Below, piece by piece: positions 19,051 through 28,565 of a stretch of 64,000 bases of DNA. Below the pieces are notes generated by a model. That model saw nothing but the letters and a program-made list of their open reading frames with translations. It searched no databases and had not been told where the DNA came from. Numbering within the stretch: the first letter of the stretch is position 1; every line of letters starts with the position of its first letter. The translations under genes were made by a program, and so were the position numbers. This DNA comes from Flavimaribacter sediminis (GTDB lineage Bacteria > Pseudomonadota > Alphaproteobacteria > Rhizobiales > Rhizobiaceae). The stretch is from contig NZ_JAICBX010000002.1 of the NCBI RefSeq assembly GCF_019492055.1, positions 868,001-932,000 on the forward strand, written 5' to 3'.

Positions 19051-19953
19051 ATGTCCATCCGTCCGGTCAAACAGACCCTTTCAGCCCAGAAGACGATGGA
19101 AGGCGCAGGTGTTGAACTGTACCGCGCCTTCGGCTTCAAGGATCCGCACATGGCGGACCCGTTTCTGCTGTTCGACGATTTCCGCAATGACAGTCCCGAC
19201 AAGTACATGGCGGGATTTCCCTGGCACCCGCATCGCGGGATCGAGACGATCACCTATGTGCTGGCAGGCACCGTCGACCATGGCGACAGCCTCGGCAATA
19301 CGGGTTCGCTCGGCGCCGGCGACGTGCAATGGATGACCGCCGGCAGCGGGATCATGCACCAGGAAATGCCGAAGGGCGACGCGAAAGGCCAGATGCACGG
19401 CTTTCAGCTCTGGGCCAACCTGCCCTCCTCGCTGAAGATGACAGCGCCGCGCTACCAGGATATCGGCGCAACCGAAATTCCCGAGGTGATCGACGATGAC
19501 GGCACGGTCGTGCGCGTCGTCTGCGGATCGTTCTGGGGCAAGTCGGGACCTGTCGACGGCATCGCCGCCGACCCGGTCTATCTCGACGTGTCGATTCCGC
19601 CCAACAAGCGCAAGACGTTGCCGGTGGACACATACGCCTCCGCCTTCGCCTATATTTTTGCAGGCTCCGGCACATTTGCTTCGGCCTCTAAGCCGTTCGG
19701 CGTTTTGACCGAGAAAGAAATCGACGGCGAGGAAATATTCCTGCGCGACCAGACCGGCAACCGCACGCTGGTGCTGTTCGACACCGGCGACGAGGTGACG
19801 GTTCAGGCCGGAGAGGAAGGCGTCCGCTTTCTGCTCGTCTCGGGCAAGCCGATCCGCGAGCCGGTCGCCTGGCATGGCCCGATTGTCATGAACACGCGCG
19901 ACGAACTGATCCAGGCCGTGCGCGAATTGCAGGCAGGCTCGTTCATCAAGTAA
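19051..19953 (+). CDS. pirin family bicupin protein
   Basis: 300-residue two-cupin protein; bacterial pirins are metal-binding and some act as quercetinases or regulators, so the role here is unknown. The N-terminal cupin has the metal-site motifs HPHRGIETITY and HGDSLGN plus GSGIMHQEMP. The C-terminal cupin covers about residues 175-280 (YLDVSIPPNKRKTLP, LLVSGKPIREPVAWHGPIVMN). A strong GGAGA lies before the ATG. It stands alone between coaBC and a convergent DUF2855 gene. Confidence 0.93.
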   Translation: MSIRPVKQTLSAQKTMEGAGVELYRAFGFKDPHMADPFLLFDDFRNDSPDKYMAGFPWHPHRGIETITYVLAGTVDHGDSLGNTGSLGAGDVQWMTAGSGIMHQEMPKGDAKGQMHGFQLWANLPSSLKMTAPRYQDIGATEIPEVIDDDGTVVRVVCGSFWGKSGPVDGIAADPVYLDVSIPPNKRKTLPVDTYASAFAYIFAGSGTFASASKPFGVLTEKEIDGEEIFLRDQTGNRTLVLFDTGDEVTVQAGEEGVRFLLVSGKPIREPVAWHGPIVMNTRDELIQAVRELQAGSFIK

Positions 19954-19969
19954 AGTGACGCGCCCTCGA

Positions 19970-19988
19970 CCGCGCCTCAACGGCGCGG
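19970..19988. terminator. bidirectional hairpin between convergent pirin and DUF2855 genes
   Basis: Perfect seven-base GC stem (CCGCGCC / GGCGCGG) with a five-base loop, 17 bp past the pirin stop and 5 bp before the DUF2855 stop. No T-tract is present, so efficiency is uncertain. Confidence 0.4.
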
Positions 19989-19992
19989 GCGA

Positions 19993-21066
19993 TCAAAGCG
20001 CGACGACGATACCCGTTTCCGGCGTGACAAGTCCTGCGCGCAGTTCCTCGAAGACCGGAACGGCGTCGGGCAGGCTTTTGATCATCTTCAGCTTCAGCCA
20101 GTCGCGGCTTCGAAGAGCCGAGCGTTCCCAGAAAGCGTTCGCCCGGCTCTCGAATTCACCCGGCCCCAATTCGCCGGCGCGCTTCTTGATGTGACCAGGC
20201 GCAAAGAACATGGAACTGCGTTCTCGGATGAAATCCGGCCCCATCTGGTTGTCGTCCCAATGGGACAGGCCGACATTGGAGCAGAAGCGCATATTGTCGC
20301 CCAGACGCCGGTGCAGCGCCGAGAGCACCGGACCCGATCCGGACATGTCGACGATCACAGAAGGCGCATCCGGAACCGAGGCGATCTGGTCATAGTCGAG
20401 CACTGTGTCGTAGAGACCAAGGCTCTCAACGAACGCACGGTTGCGCGGCGACGTCAGACCAAGCGTCGGCAAGCCGCTTTCATCTTCCTTGACGGCATAG
20501 GCAAGCCCGATCGCGGTCTTTCCCGAGGCGCTGACGATGATGAGCCGCTCGGCGCCGAACCAGCCATTATCGACCAGAAAATCATGCAGGCAGAATGAGG
20601 TCGCGTAGAGCGGATGCAGCAGCATGCGCTCATTGTCCAGATCGCGGCTGGCTGCGGCCGGAATGCGGGCATAGGAATTGTAGACAGGCGGCAAATCGGC
20701 GCGATGCGCGACGCCGTCGATCATGCGGCTGTCCGACACGCGCGTTGGCCGCATGACGAGTTCGTCGGCCATCGGGAAATAACCATAAATCCTGTCGCCG
20801 ACTGAAACGTCCGGCGTATTGGACTCGACAATCTCCGCAAAGCCCCAGACCGGGATAACGCCCCAGCCGCCATCGGCGTTGTCCGCCGCCTCGAAGAACT
20901 TCCAGTATCCGATCTTTTCGCCGACGACGCCGTAGGTGACATTGTTGGCCGTCAGCGCGAAACGCGCGACGCGGACGCGGATTTCGCCGTCTGTAAGCGG
21001 CCTGGCTGTTTCCTCTACAAGACGGTGCTTCGACAAATCATCCTTGCGGACCTGAAACTGCTGCAT
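19993..21066 (-). CDS. DUF2855 family protein, MDR/quinone-oxidoreductase-like
   Basis: 357 residues with the layout of a medium-chain dehydrogenase relative: an N-terminal GroES-like segment (EIRVRVARFALTANNVTYG, VWGFAEIVES, VSVGDRIYGYFPMADELVM) and a degenerate nucleotide-binding part (LIIVSASGKTAIGLAYAVK). It carries no zinc-binding set, as expected for DUF2855. Substrate and partner are unknown. It is transcribed toward pirin and shares the strand with prfC, 27 bp upstream. Confidence 0.82.
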   Translation of the reverse strand: MQQFQVRKDDLSKHRLVEETARPLTDGEIRVRVARFALTANNVTYGVVGEKIGYWKFFEAADNADGGWGVIPVWGFAEIVESNTPDVSVGDRIYGYFPMADELVMRPTRVSDSRMIDGVAHRADLPPVYNSYARIPAAASRDLDNERMLLHPLYATSFCLHDFLVDNGWFGAERLIIVSASGKTAIGLAYAVKEDESGLPTLGLTSPRNRAFVESLGLYDTVLDYDQIASVPDAPSVIVDMSGSGPVLSALHRRLGDNMRFCSNVGLSHWDDNQMGPDFIRERSSMFFAPGHIKKRAGELGPGEFESRANAFWERSALRSRDWLKLKMIKSLPDAVPVFEELRAGLVTPETGIVVAL

Positions 21067-21093
21067 GATCGCCCTCCTACCTGGCGTTGCGAA

Positions 21094-22683
21094 TTAGGCC
21101 GCCTTGACGGCGTGATACTCCTTCACATGCACGAATTTTATGTCGGGCCAGCGCTCGCCTTCATAATTCAGCGAGAAACCGTCGGAAGCAAGAAACACCG
21201 GGTCGCCGTCGAGATCGCGTGCGATATCGCCGCGTTTGGCGTCGATGAACTTCTCCAGATCGGCGCGACGATCGGCCGAAATCCAGCGGCAGACATTGAA
21301 CCGCGCAGCCTCGAACGAGACCGGCAGGCCGTATTCGCTCTTCAGCCGTTCCTTCAGCACGTCAAGCTGCAACGCGCCGATGACGCCGACGATGGCGGGC
21401 GAACCGTCTTCCGGCGAAAACAGCTGCACGACGCCTTCCTCCGCCATCTGCTGCAGGGCTTCCTTCAGCTTCTTCGCCTTCATTGCGTCTTCCAGACGCA
21501 CGCGGCGCAGGATTTCCGGCGCAAAGTTCGGCACGCCCTGGAAAACGATGTTCTCGCCCTCCGTCAGCGTATCGCCGATGCGCAAGGTGCCGTGATTGGG
21601 AATGCCGACCACGTCGCCGGCATAGGCGTCGTCGGCCAGTTGTCGCTGATGCGCGAAGAAGAACTGCGGCGCCGACAGACCGAGCGCCTTGCCGGTGCGC
21701 GACAGGCGCGCCTTCATGCCGCGCTTGAGCTTGCCCGAACACACGCGCACGAAAGCGATGCGGTCGCGGTGGTTGGGGTCCATGTTCGCCTGGATCTTGA
21801 AGACGAAGGCGGTCATGTCGCTGTCGGTGGCCTTGACCAGCCGCGTATCGGCTTGCTGGGCGCGGGGCGGCGGCGCGTAGGCGCCGAGCGCGTTGATCAG
21901 GTCCCGCACCCCGTAATTGCGCAGCGCCGAACCGAAGAAGACCGGCGTCAGATGACCTTCCAGAAAGGCTTCGATGTCGAAGGGTTTGCAGGCTTCGCGC
22001 GCAAGATTGACCTCCTCGACGAAAGCTTCGCGATCGTTTTCCGGCAAAAGGCCGGCCGCGCTGTCTGACTCCGGCCCGTTGACCGGGGTTCTTGTGTCTT
22101 CGGAATCCAGACGACGCACGGCGTTGTCGGCCAGATGATAGGTGCCTGAAAATGTTCGCCCCTGACCGATCGGCCAGGTGACGGGCGCCGTGTCGAGCGC
22201 CAGCTTGTCCTCGATTTCGTCAAGGATCTCGAAGGGGTCGCGCGCCTCGCGGTCCATCTTGTTGACGAAGGTGACGATCGGGATATCGCGCAGCCGGCAG
22301 ACTTCGAACAGCTTCAGCGTGCGCGGCTCGATGCCCTTGGCGGCGTCGACGACCATGATCGCCGCATCGACCGCGGTCAGGGTGCGGTAGGTGTCGTCGG
22401 CAAAATCTTCGTGACCGGGCGTGTCGAGAAGATTGTAGACGTGGTCGCCATATTCGAAAGTCATCACGGAGGTGACGACGGAAATGCCGCGCTCGCGCTC
22501 GATCTTCATCCAGTCGGAGCGCGAATGCATGCGGTCCTTCTTGGCCTTTACCTCGCCGGCGAGCTGGATCGCGCCGCCGAAGAGCAGAAGCTTCTCGGTG
22601 AGCGTCGTCTTGCCCGCATCCGGGTGGGAAATGATCGCAAAGGTTCGGCGGCGGGCCACCGCCTGTTCGAGACTTTCTGGCAT
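21094..22683 (-). CDS. prfC: peptide chain release factor 3
   Basis: GTPase that recycles RF1/RF2 from the ribosome after termination. In 529 residues the G1 loop is IISHPDAGKTTLTEKLLLFG, with RERGISVVTSVMTFEY (switch), DTPGHEDFADDTYRTL (G3) and FVNKMDREARDP (G4). The open frame reaches 22824, but the ATG at 22683 (MPESLEQAVARRRTFA) is where relatives begin and is preferred. It is divergent from dut. Confidence 0.97.
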   Translation of the reverse strand: MPESLEQAVARRRTFAIISHPDAGKTTLTEKLLLFGGAIQLAGEVKAKKDRMHSRSDWMKIERERGISVVTSVMTFEYGDHVYNLLDTPGHEDFADDTYRTLTAVDAAIMVVDAAKGIEPRTLKLFEVCRLRDIPIVTFVNKMDREARDPFEILDEIEDKLALDTAPVTWPIGQGRTFSGTYHLADNAVRRLDSEDTRTPVNGPESDSAAGLLPENDREAFVEEVNLAREACKPFDIEAFLEGHLTPVFFGSALRNYGVRDLINALGAYAPPPRAQQADTRLVKATDSDMTAFVFKIQANMDPNHRDRIAFVRVCSGKLKRGMKARLSRTGKALGLSAPQFFFAHQRQLADDAYAGDVVGIPNHGTLRIGDTLTEGENIVFQGVPNFAPEILRRVRLEDAMKAKKLKEALQQMAEEGVVQLFSPEDGSPAIVGVIGALQLDVLKERLKSEYGLPVSFEAARFNVCRWISADRRADLEKFIDAKRGDIARDLDGDPVFLASDGFSLNYEGERWPDIKFVHVKEYHAVKAA

Positions 22684-22807
22684 GTAGTTCAAAGAATCCT
22701 GTTGAATTGCGCGTCTTCTAGCGCTCAGCGCCGCCACTTGCAATTGACCTCGCGCGTGGCAGGCAAGACAAGGGTCGGCGACCGGACTGAAGATAGGGAT
22801 TTGACCG

Positions 22808-23269
<462 letters not shown>

Positions 23270-23275
23270 ATAGCG

Positions 23276-23752
23276 TCAGTCTTTGCTCAAAAGCCCCTGC
23301 CGTTTGTGCCAGTCTTCCAGCGATTCCGGTGGATAACCCTCTCTTTGCCCGTCGTTTGGTCCGGCCTCGACGCAAACCCAGTTGGCCTTGGAATCGAGAA
23401 GGATATGTTCGCTTTCCGGCGGTTGCGGAAGCGGCGTGTCGATGGCGCTGGCGAACGGATGGACGAGATCCGGCCAGGACGGATCGAACACCCAGAGCGC
23501 CGAACCGCATTTCGAGCAGAAGCGCCGCTCGCCGCTGCTCGCCGCACCGTCAACCACGGCGTGGAACATGGTGATGTTTTCCTCGCCCTCCACCTCAAGC
23601 GTATCGGCTTTTGCGCCGAGATTGATTGCGTATCCGCCGCCGCCGGCCGTCTTGCGGCAGATCGAGCAATAGCAGCGCATGTACGGCACAGGCGCATAGG
23701 CCTTGACCCGGAAATGCACGGCGCCGCAGTAACAGGATCCCTCGAGTTGCAT
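23276..23752 (-). CDS. GFA (glutathione-dependent formaldehyde-activating) family zinc protein
   Basis: 158-residue CENP-V/GFA fold protein. The zinc ligands are in GSCYCGAVHF, RCYCSICRKT and RFCSKCGSALW. Members bind glutathione adducts or unknown small molecules; few are true formaldehyde enzymes, so the function is not assigned. The ATG at 23752 follows AGAGGAG at good spacing and is preferred over the frame's first start at 23842. Confidence 0.9.
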   Translation of the reverse strand: MQLEGSCYCGAVHFRVKAYAPVPYMRCYCSICRKTAGGGGYAINLGAKADTLEVEGEENITMFHAVVDGAASSGERRFCSKCGSALWVFDPSWPDLVHPFASAIDTPLPQPPESEHILLDSKANWVCVEAGPNDGQREGYPPESLEDWHKRQGLLSKD

Positions 23753-23983
23753 GGCTGTCTCCTCTGATACGACCGGTTCCGAGGAAGTAAACAGCAGCCT
23801 TCTTGCGCATTCAACCGCGTTGGCGTAAATGGCGTTCGTCAAGTTACGGAGTTTTTATGCGCGGACGCGAAGAGTCCCGGTAAAGCCCGGTCAGTGGAAT
23901 GACCGGGCAGGTTTGCGAACGCTGCCGCAGGCGAATGGCCCGCGGCAGGCGAATTGCAACGCGCAAAAATTTCGGACATTTCA

Positions 23984-24241
23984 ATGGATATCTCCAGACA
24001 GGAGCAGCGGGTGCTACACCTGCTCGCCCAGGGCGGCCGCATCGCAGTGGAAAAGGATGACCGCGGCCATATTGTCGAGGCCCGATGCGTGACCCGCGAG
24101 GGCTGGATGTTTTCCGGCTGTTCGCTTTCGCTTTTCAGGAAACTGAAGCGGAGGCGCACCATCGCCTCCAAAGGCGGCGGGCCTTACCGGATCACCGAAC
24201 TCGGGCTTGCCCGCGTCCGGTCCCAGCCGGACAACCGGTAG
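23984..24241 (+). CDS. YjhX/UPF0386 family protein (putative toxin)
   Basis: 85 residues, close over the whole length to E. coli YjhX (DISRQEQRVLHLLAQGGRI, CVTREGWMFSGCSLSLFRKLK, GGPYRITELGLARVRSQPDNR). YjhX is described as a toxin neutralised by the acetyltransferase-like YjhQ, but no such partner lies beside it here. Basic residues and a winged-helix-like pattern suggest nucleic acid binding. The ATG at 23984 matches the family start; the frame opens at 23954. Confidence 0.85.
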   Translation: MDISRQEQRVLHLLAQGGRIAVEKDDRGHIVEARCVTREGWMFSGCSLSLFRKLKRRRTIASKGGGPYRITELGLARVRSQPDNR

Positions 24242-24276
24242 ATTACTTGTCCCGCTGGCCATTTTGGCTGGCGGGA

Positions 24277-24990
24277 CTAATCTCCCCCGCCGCAGCCGCC
24301 ACCGCATCCTCCATCGCCGCCGCCGCTGTCTGCGCCATCGACACCGGACTCGCCGAAACCGTCGGTGTCTCCGTCATAGCCCGAACTGGCGAAATCGCCG
24401 CCACACTGAACTCCCGCTGCGCCTCTCTTCCGCAATTGCTTGCAATCCGGATGGTATATGAAGCCGTTTGCAACATTCAGCCTTTGGTCGAGAGCAAAGA
24501 GCAACGGAAGCATTGCAGGGTTTACTGGATCAATATTGGTTTCCTTGCAGCATTGCCACCAGACCCGGCGCAGACCCTCGTTGTTTCGTTTTTGCTCTGG
24601 CGCGAGGACAACCGCCGGTGTGTGATGGAGAAACCGACCAAAGGCTTTGTTGCAGAACTCCTGATAGGATCGAGTGTAGAGTATAAATTCATGCCATAGG
24701 TCATCCGCCGCCTGCGACGGCATCGCGACATATTGCCGACCGCCTCTGAGATAGGCGCGGAAAAACTGCTTCAGGCCTTTTGAAATCAGGTCTGTGTCGT
24801 TGGATGTGAGATCGGGATGTCGGATCGACAGCTTCTCGACAAGACCTGTCGGCCATTCATAGGCGTCGATGAAAGCGATTCGTCGTCTTAGTGTAGTGCG
24901 AAAGTAGAAGCGGTAAGCAGCCGACAATAACGAATATATCACCACCAAAAGGATAATCGCGAAAATGAATCCACCGATATTTACGGACAA
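24277..24990 (-). CDS. glycine-rich domain-containing protein (GRDP-like) with N-terminal membrane anchor
   Basis: 237 residues. One N-terminal membrane helix (IGGFIFAIILLVVIYSLLSAAY) precedes a cytoplasmic domain with DDLWHEFILYTRSYQEFC, the WH-x-F/H-type signature of GRDP-like domains. It ends in a Gly/Asp/Cys tail (GGGDGGCGGGCGGGD). The tail resembles those of bacterial membrane proteins of unknown role. It appears to start at TTG 24990 with GGAG upstream. Function unknown. Confidence 0.72.
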   Translation of the reverse strand: MSVNIGGFIFAIILLVVIYSLLSAAYRFYFRTTLRRRIAFIDAYEWPTGLVEKLSIRHPDLTSNDTDLISKGLKQFFRAYLRGGRQYVAMPSQAADDLWHEFILYTRSYQEFCNKAFGRFLHHTPAVVLAPEQKRNNEGLRRVWWQCCKETNIDPVNPAMLPLLFALDQRLNVANGFIYHPDCKQLRKRGAAGVQCGGDFASSGYDGDTDGFGESGVDGADSGGGDGGCGGGCGGGD

Positions 24991-25062
24991 AAAGGGACTC
25001 CGTTTCGTTTTTTTTGAAATCAGCAGCTTAGCCAGTACCGGTTACGACACCCAACCGGAGTT

Positions 25063-25722
25063 TCAGTGATTTAGCTGGGCCGGTTCCTCTCGTTCAAGAT
25101 CGCTGACCAACCGCTCGACAATCGTAACCAGATCGGAAAGACTTTCCCCGACAGGCGTTATCTCAAGGTCCCCGTGCGCCAAGCGATTCCGCCATTTAAC
25201 GGCTTCACGCAGTTGACGGGCTTCACTGGGTGTAACAAACCCCTCTCCAGCCAGCAATTCGACAACACTGCCCGGCGTTAATGGATGTTGTGTTTGATCC
25301 GGTTGCAGGCGACGAGTCAGCGCTTCGAGCGTCGCCCAAAGAAGCAACAGACTTCCACGTTGTTCCAAAGGTAACAATTTGCGGATTTCAGCAAGCTGTT
25401 CTTTCAGCCGGACGGTCGTCACCGCAGGAAGCTGTTCCGGTTCACTGCCCGCATAAAGAACTTCCAGGCGCCAATCCTGATGATTGGAAAGGGTTTCGTT
25501 CAATAAACGGATCTTGCGCTCGACGTTTGGTTGCCCCTTTCGAACAACCTCGACGACGATCTTGGGTGTGCGGCCCAGCAGTATGGCGTCGGGTTTGAAC
25601 AGCTCGAGAAACTTGGGCAGATATGAGCCTGACGGTTCGCGTATGACCCTGTAACCCTGAGCCACCCATGAGGGTTCATGGCTGTCCAGGACCGCATGAT
25701 TTGTATGCTGGCGTTCGGTCAC
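25063..25722 (-). CDS. putative nuclease (REase-like) plus HEPN-like protein
   Basis: 219 residues, not a family I can name with certainty. The N-terminal half has a PD-(D/E)xK-like pattern (FKPDAILLGRTPKIVVEVVRKG), similar to archaeal-resolvase-like REase domains. The C-terminal half is helical and has RNRLAHG, the Rx4H motif of HEPN ribonuclease or toxin domains. The GTG start overlaps the TGA of the RusA-like gene (GTGA), so the two are translationally coupled, with GGAGG upstream. Base composition is visibly less GC-rich than in neighbours, which hints at transfer. Confidence 0.65.
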   Translation of the reverse strand: MTERQHTNHAVLDSHEPSWVAQGYRVIREPSGSYLPKFLELFKPDAILLGRTPKIVVEVVRKGQPNVERKIRLLNETLSNHQDWRLEVLYAGSEPEQLPAVTTVRLKEQLAEIRKLLPLEQRGSLLLLWATLEALTRRLQPDQTQHPLTPGSVVELLAGEGFVTPSEARQLREAVKWRNRLAHGDLEITPVGESLSDLVTIVERLVSDLEREEPAQLNH

Positions 25723-26138
25723 GACGAGATATCCTCCAACGGCGCCTCGAACAGTTTAACATAAAGCATCGAATCGTCTGCCTCTATCGCAGCGGCAAGC
25801 ACCTTGCCGGGAGACCGGAACGTATAGCCGCCAACGGGATCGAAACGCTGAACCAGAACCCGATCAACGAGCGAGTCATCCACATATACGTTCGGTTGCA
25901 ATGCATCCAAAGTCAATTTCACGATATTATCGACATCGCCAGTCATGGGTGAGTCTGGAAAATAGTACATGGTCACCGCCAAGCGCGTTTCGCCAAATGA
26001 CCAGCTTCCCTCCCCAATCACTGCCTGCGCGGCTGACAAGACGGTGTTCTTCCACTCCAGCTTCGCCGCGCCGTTATTGCTTTGAGAGCTCACTGGGGTT
26101 CCGGTCACATTGAACTCTATAGGAAGCTCAGGCCACAC
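25719..26138 (-). CDS. RusA-like Holliday junction resolvase family protein
   Basis: 139 residues with the RusA signature TGDVDNIVKLTLDALQ (Asp residues that hold the metal) preceded by RLAVTMYYFPDSP and followed by VYVDDSLVDRVLV. Such enzymes usually ride on prophages or other mobile DNA and cut four-way junctions. The start is GTG at 26138 with GGAGG nine bases upstream. It is downstream of comM (53 bp) on the same strand and overlaps the next gene by 4 nt. No other phage gene is nearby. Confidence 0.75.
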   Translation of the reverse strand: MWPELPIEFNVTGTPVSSQSNNGAAKLEWKNTVLSAAQAVIGEGSWSFGETRLAVTMYYFPDSPMTGDVDNIVKLTLDALQPNVYVDDSLVDRVLVQRFDPVGGYTFRSPGKVLAAAIEADDSMLYVKLFEAPLEDISS

Positions 26139-26191
26139 GGCGACGCGCCTCCGATTCCATGAGATCCCACTTCACACGCTTCATCACAATC

Positions 26192-27721
26192 TCACGCCGC
26201 CATAGCCGCCTCACCCGACAGCCGGTAGGAGATCGCCTCGGCGATGTGGATGCGGCCGACCGTGTCGACTCCCTCCAGATCGGCGAGCGTGCGGGCGACC
26301 TTGAGGATGCGGTGATAGGCGCGCGCGGAGAATTTCAGCTTCTCGGCCGCATTCTGCAACAGCGCCGCGCCGCCGGTATCCGGTTGCGCGACCGTCTCTA
26401 TCAGCGCCGTCGGGCATTGCGCGTTGGCGGTGACGCCGGGATGGCCAAGTTCAAGGAACCGCTGCTTCTGCCGCGCGCGCGCCGACGCGACCCGGGCGGC
26501 GACGACGGCGCTTGGCTCGCTGACGCCGGGCTTGATCAGATCCGCCGCGGTGACCGCCGGCACGTCGATGCGCAGATCGATCCTGTCCATCAGCGGGCCG
26601 GAAATGCGCGCCTGGTAATCCGTCCGGCAACGCGGGCCCCGGGCGCAGACATGGCCTGGTTCGCCCGCCATGCCGCAGCGGCACGGATTCATGGCTGCGA
26701 CAAGCTGAATTTGCGCCGGATAGCTGACGTGATGGTTGGCGCGCGCAATGATGCATTCTCCGCTTTCCAGCGGTTGCCGCAGGGAATCCAGCACCTGGGG
26801 CGTGAATTCCGGAAACTCGTCAAGAAACAGAACGCCGTGATGGGCGAGCGACACTTCGCCGGGTTTCGCGCGGAAGCCGCCACCGACCATTGCGGCCATT
26901 GAAGCGGAGTGATGCGGCGCGCGGAATGGCCGTCTGTCCGACAACCGGCCGCCCGGCAATTGCCCGGCGATCGAGTGCACCATCGAGACCTCCAGCAATT
27001 CGGCCGGAGAAAGCGGCGGCAGGATGGATGGCAGACGGGCTGCAAGCATGGATTTGCCTGAGCCGGGTGGGCCGGACATTAAAAGGTTATGCCCACCGGC
27101 GGCGGCGACCTCCAATGTGCGCCGCGCGGATTCCTGCCCCTTGATGTCGGCGAGATCGGGAAGGTTGTCCGATGCCTGGCGCATCGCCGGCTCCGGCCTC
27201 GACAGAACCTGTACGCCCTTGAAGTGATTGGCCATCGCGATAAGGCTGCGCGGAGCAAGGATGTCGAGATCGGCGCTCGCCCATGCGGCTTCCGGACCGC
27301 AGGCTTCGGGACAGATCAGCCCCTTGCCCAGCGTGTTTGCCCCGATCGCCGCAGGCAAAACGCCTGCGACCGGCGCCAGCGTTCCGTCGAGAGACAATTC
27401 TCCGAGGATCACGTAATCGGAAAGCATGTCCGGCGGAATGACGCCAAGAACCGCCATCAGGCCAAGGGCAATCGGCAGATCGAAGTGGCTGCCTTCCTTC
27501 GGGAGATCCGCCGGCGCCAGATTGACGGTGATTTTCTTCGCCGGAAGCGCCATGCCCGACGCATGGAGCGCCGCCTGCACACGCTCGCGGCTTTCGGCCA
27601 CCGCCTTGTCCGGCAGACCGACGATGTGCATGTTGATCTTGCCAGGAGAAACCATGACCTGAACGTCGACCGGATCGGCGCTGATACCCTGAAAGGAAAC
27701 GGTGCTGACGCGCGCGACCAT
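26192..27721 (-). CDS. comM: YifB/ComM family Mg-chelatase-like AAA+ ATPase
   Basis: Hexameric AAA+ helicase-like protein; ComM promotes branch migration during natural transformation and recombination. In 509 residues it has the Lon-like N-terminal domain (HIVGLPDKAVAESRERVQAA), Walker A LMSGPPGSGKSMLAARLPSI, Walker B GVLFLDEFPEFTPQVLDSL and a four-Cys zinc insert (CRCGMAGEPGHVC). The second ATG (27721) is 7 nt from GGAG and preferred; the first (27727) is 1 nt from it. It is divergent from rnd. Confidence 0.94.
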   Translation of the reverse strand: MVARVSTVSFQGISADPVDVQVMVSPGKINMHIVGLPDKAVAESRERVQAALHASGMALPAKKITVNLAPADLPKEGSHFDLPIALGLMAVLGVIPPDMLSDYVILGELSLDGTLAPVAGVLPAAIGANTLGKGLICPEACGPEAAWASADLDILAPRSLIAMANHFKGVQVLSRPEPAMRQASDNLPDLADIKGQESARRTLEVAAAGGHNLLMSGPPGSGKSMLAARLPSILPPLSPAELLEVSMVHSIAGQLPGGRLSDRRPFRAPHHSASMAAMVGGGFRAKPGEVSLAHHGVLFLDEFPEFTPQVLDSLRQPLESGECIIARANHHVSYPAQIQLVAAMNPCRCGMAGEPGHVCARGPRCRTDYQARISGPLMDRIDLRIDVPAVTAADLIKPGVSEPSAVVAARVASARARQKQRFLELGHPGVTANAQCPTALIETVAQPDTGGAALLQNAAEKLKFSARAYHRILKVARTLADLEGVDTVGRIHIAEAISYRLSGEAAMAA

Positions 27722-27926
27722 AGGCATACTCCGATATCAATAAATGCAATTTACAAGCGAATATTTCTTGACACTACACGCGCTCTGCACGCAAAACAAG
27801 AACAAAGTAGGAACGATAGATGCTGGCCGCCACTCGACGTCCGCGCTGGCTGGACAGGCTGACGGCAAGACAATATGCAATGTCTGCGACGCGACTCGCA
27901 GAATGAATTTGACCTCGGGAAATGAC

Positions 27927-28547
27927 ATGACCATCCGGCTGCACAAGGGCGATATCGCCGAAAAGGACGCGGAACGCTACACGGGCGACATAGCGATCGA
28001 CACCGAGACGCTCGGCCTCAAACCACACCGCGACCGGCTGTGTGTGGTGCAGCTCTCACCCGGCGACGGCAGCGCCGACGTGATCCAGATCGCCAGGGGA
28101 CAGAAGAAGGCGCCTAATCTGGTCGGGCTGCTCAAGGATCGCAAGAAAACAAAGATCTTTCATTTCGGACGCTTCGACATCGCCGTGCTCTATCACACGT
28201 TCGGCGTCACCTGCGCGCCGGTATTCTGCACCAAGATCGCATCGCGCCTGACCCGCACCTATACCGACCGGCACGGCCTGAAGGACAATCTGCGCGAATT
28301 GCTGGAAATCGACATCTCCAAGCAGCAGCAGTCTTCGGACTGGGCGGCGGAGACGCTGACCAAGGCGCAGCTCGAATACGCGGCTTCGGACGTGTTGCAC
28401 CTGCACGCCTTGCGCGACAGGCTTCAGGACCGTCTCGATCGCGACGGCCGCAGCGCGACGGCAGAAGCCTGTTTCAAGTTCCTTCCGACGAGAGCCAAAC
28501 TCGACCTGATGGGCTGGGACGAAACCGATATCTTCGCCCACAGCTGA
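27927..28547 (+). CDS. rnd: ribonuclease D (single-domain, DEDDy exonuclease)
   Basis: 3'-to-5' exoribonuclease of the DEDDy family acting on structured RNAs and tRNA 3' ends. In 206 residues Asp/Glu are in IAIDTETLGL, Asp in HFGRFDIAVLY, and Tyr/Asp in QLEYAASDVLHLHAL. No HRDC domain follows, typical of the short alphaproteobacterial form. The frame opens at 27744, but the ATG at 27927 fits the family and has GGGA upstream. Confidence 0.93.
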   Translation: MTIRLHKGDIAEKDAERYTGDIAIDTETLGLKPHRDRLCVVQLSPGDGSADVIQIARGQKKAPNLVGLLKDRKKTKIFHFGRFDIAVLYHTFGVTCAPVFCTKIASRLTRTYTDRHGLKDNLRELLEIDISKQQQSSDWAAETLTKAQLEYAASDVLHLHALRDRLQDRLDRDGRSATAEACFKFLPTRAKLDLMGWDETDIFAHS

Positions 28548-28565
28548 TTTCAACGGGTTGATTGG

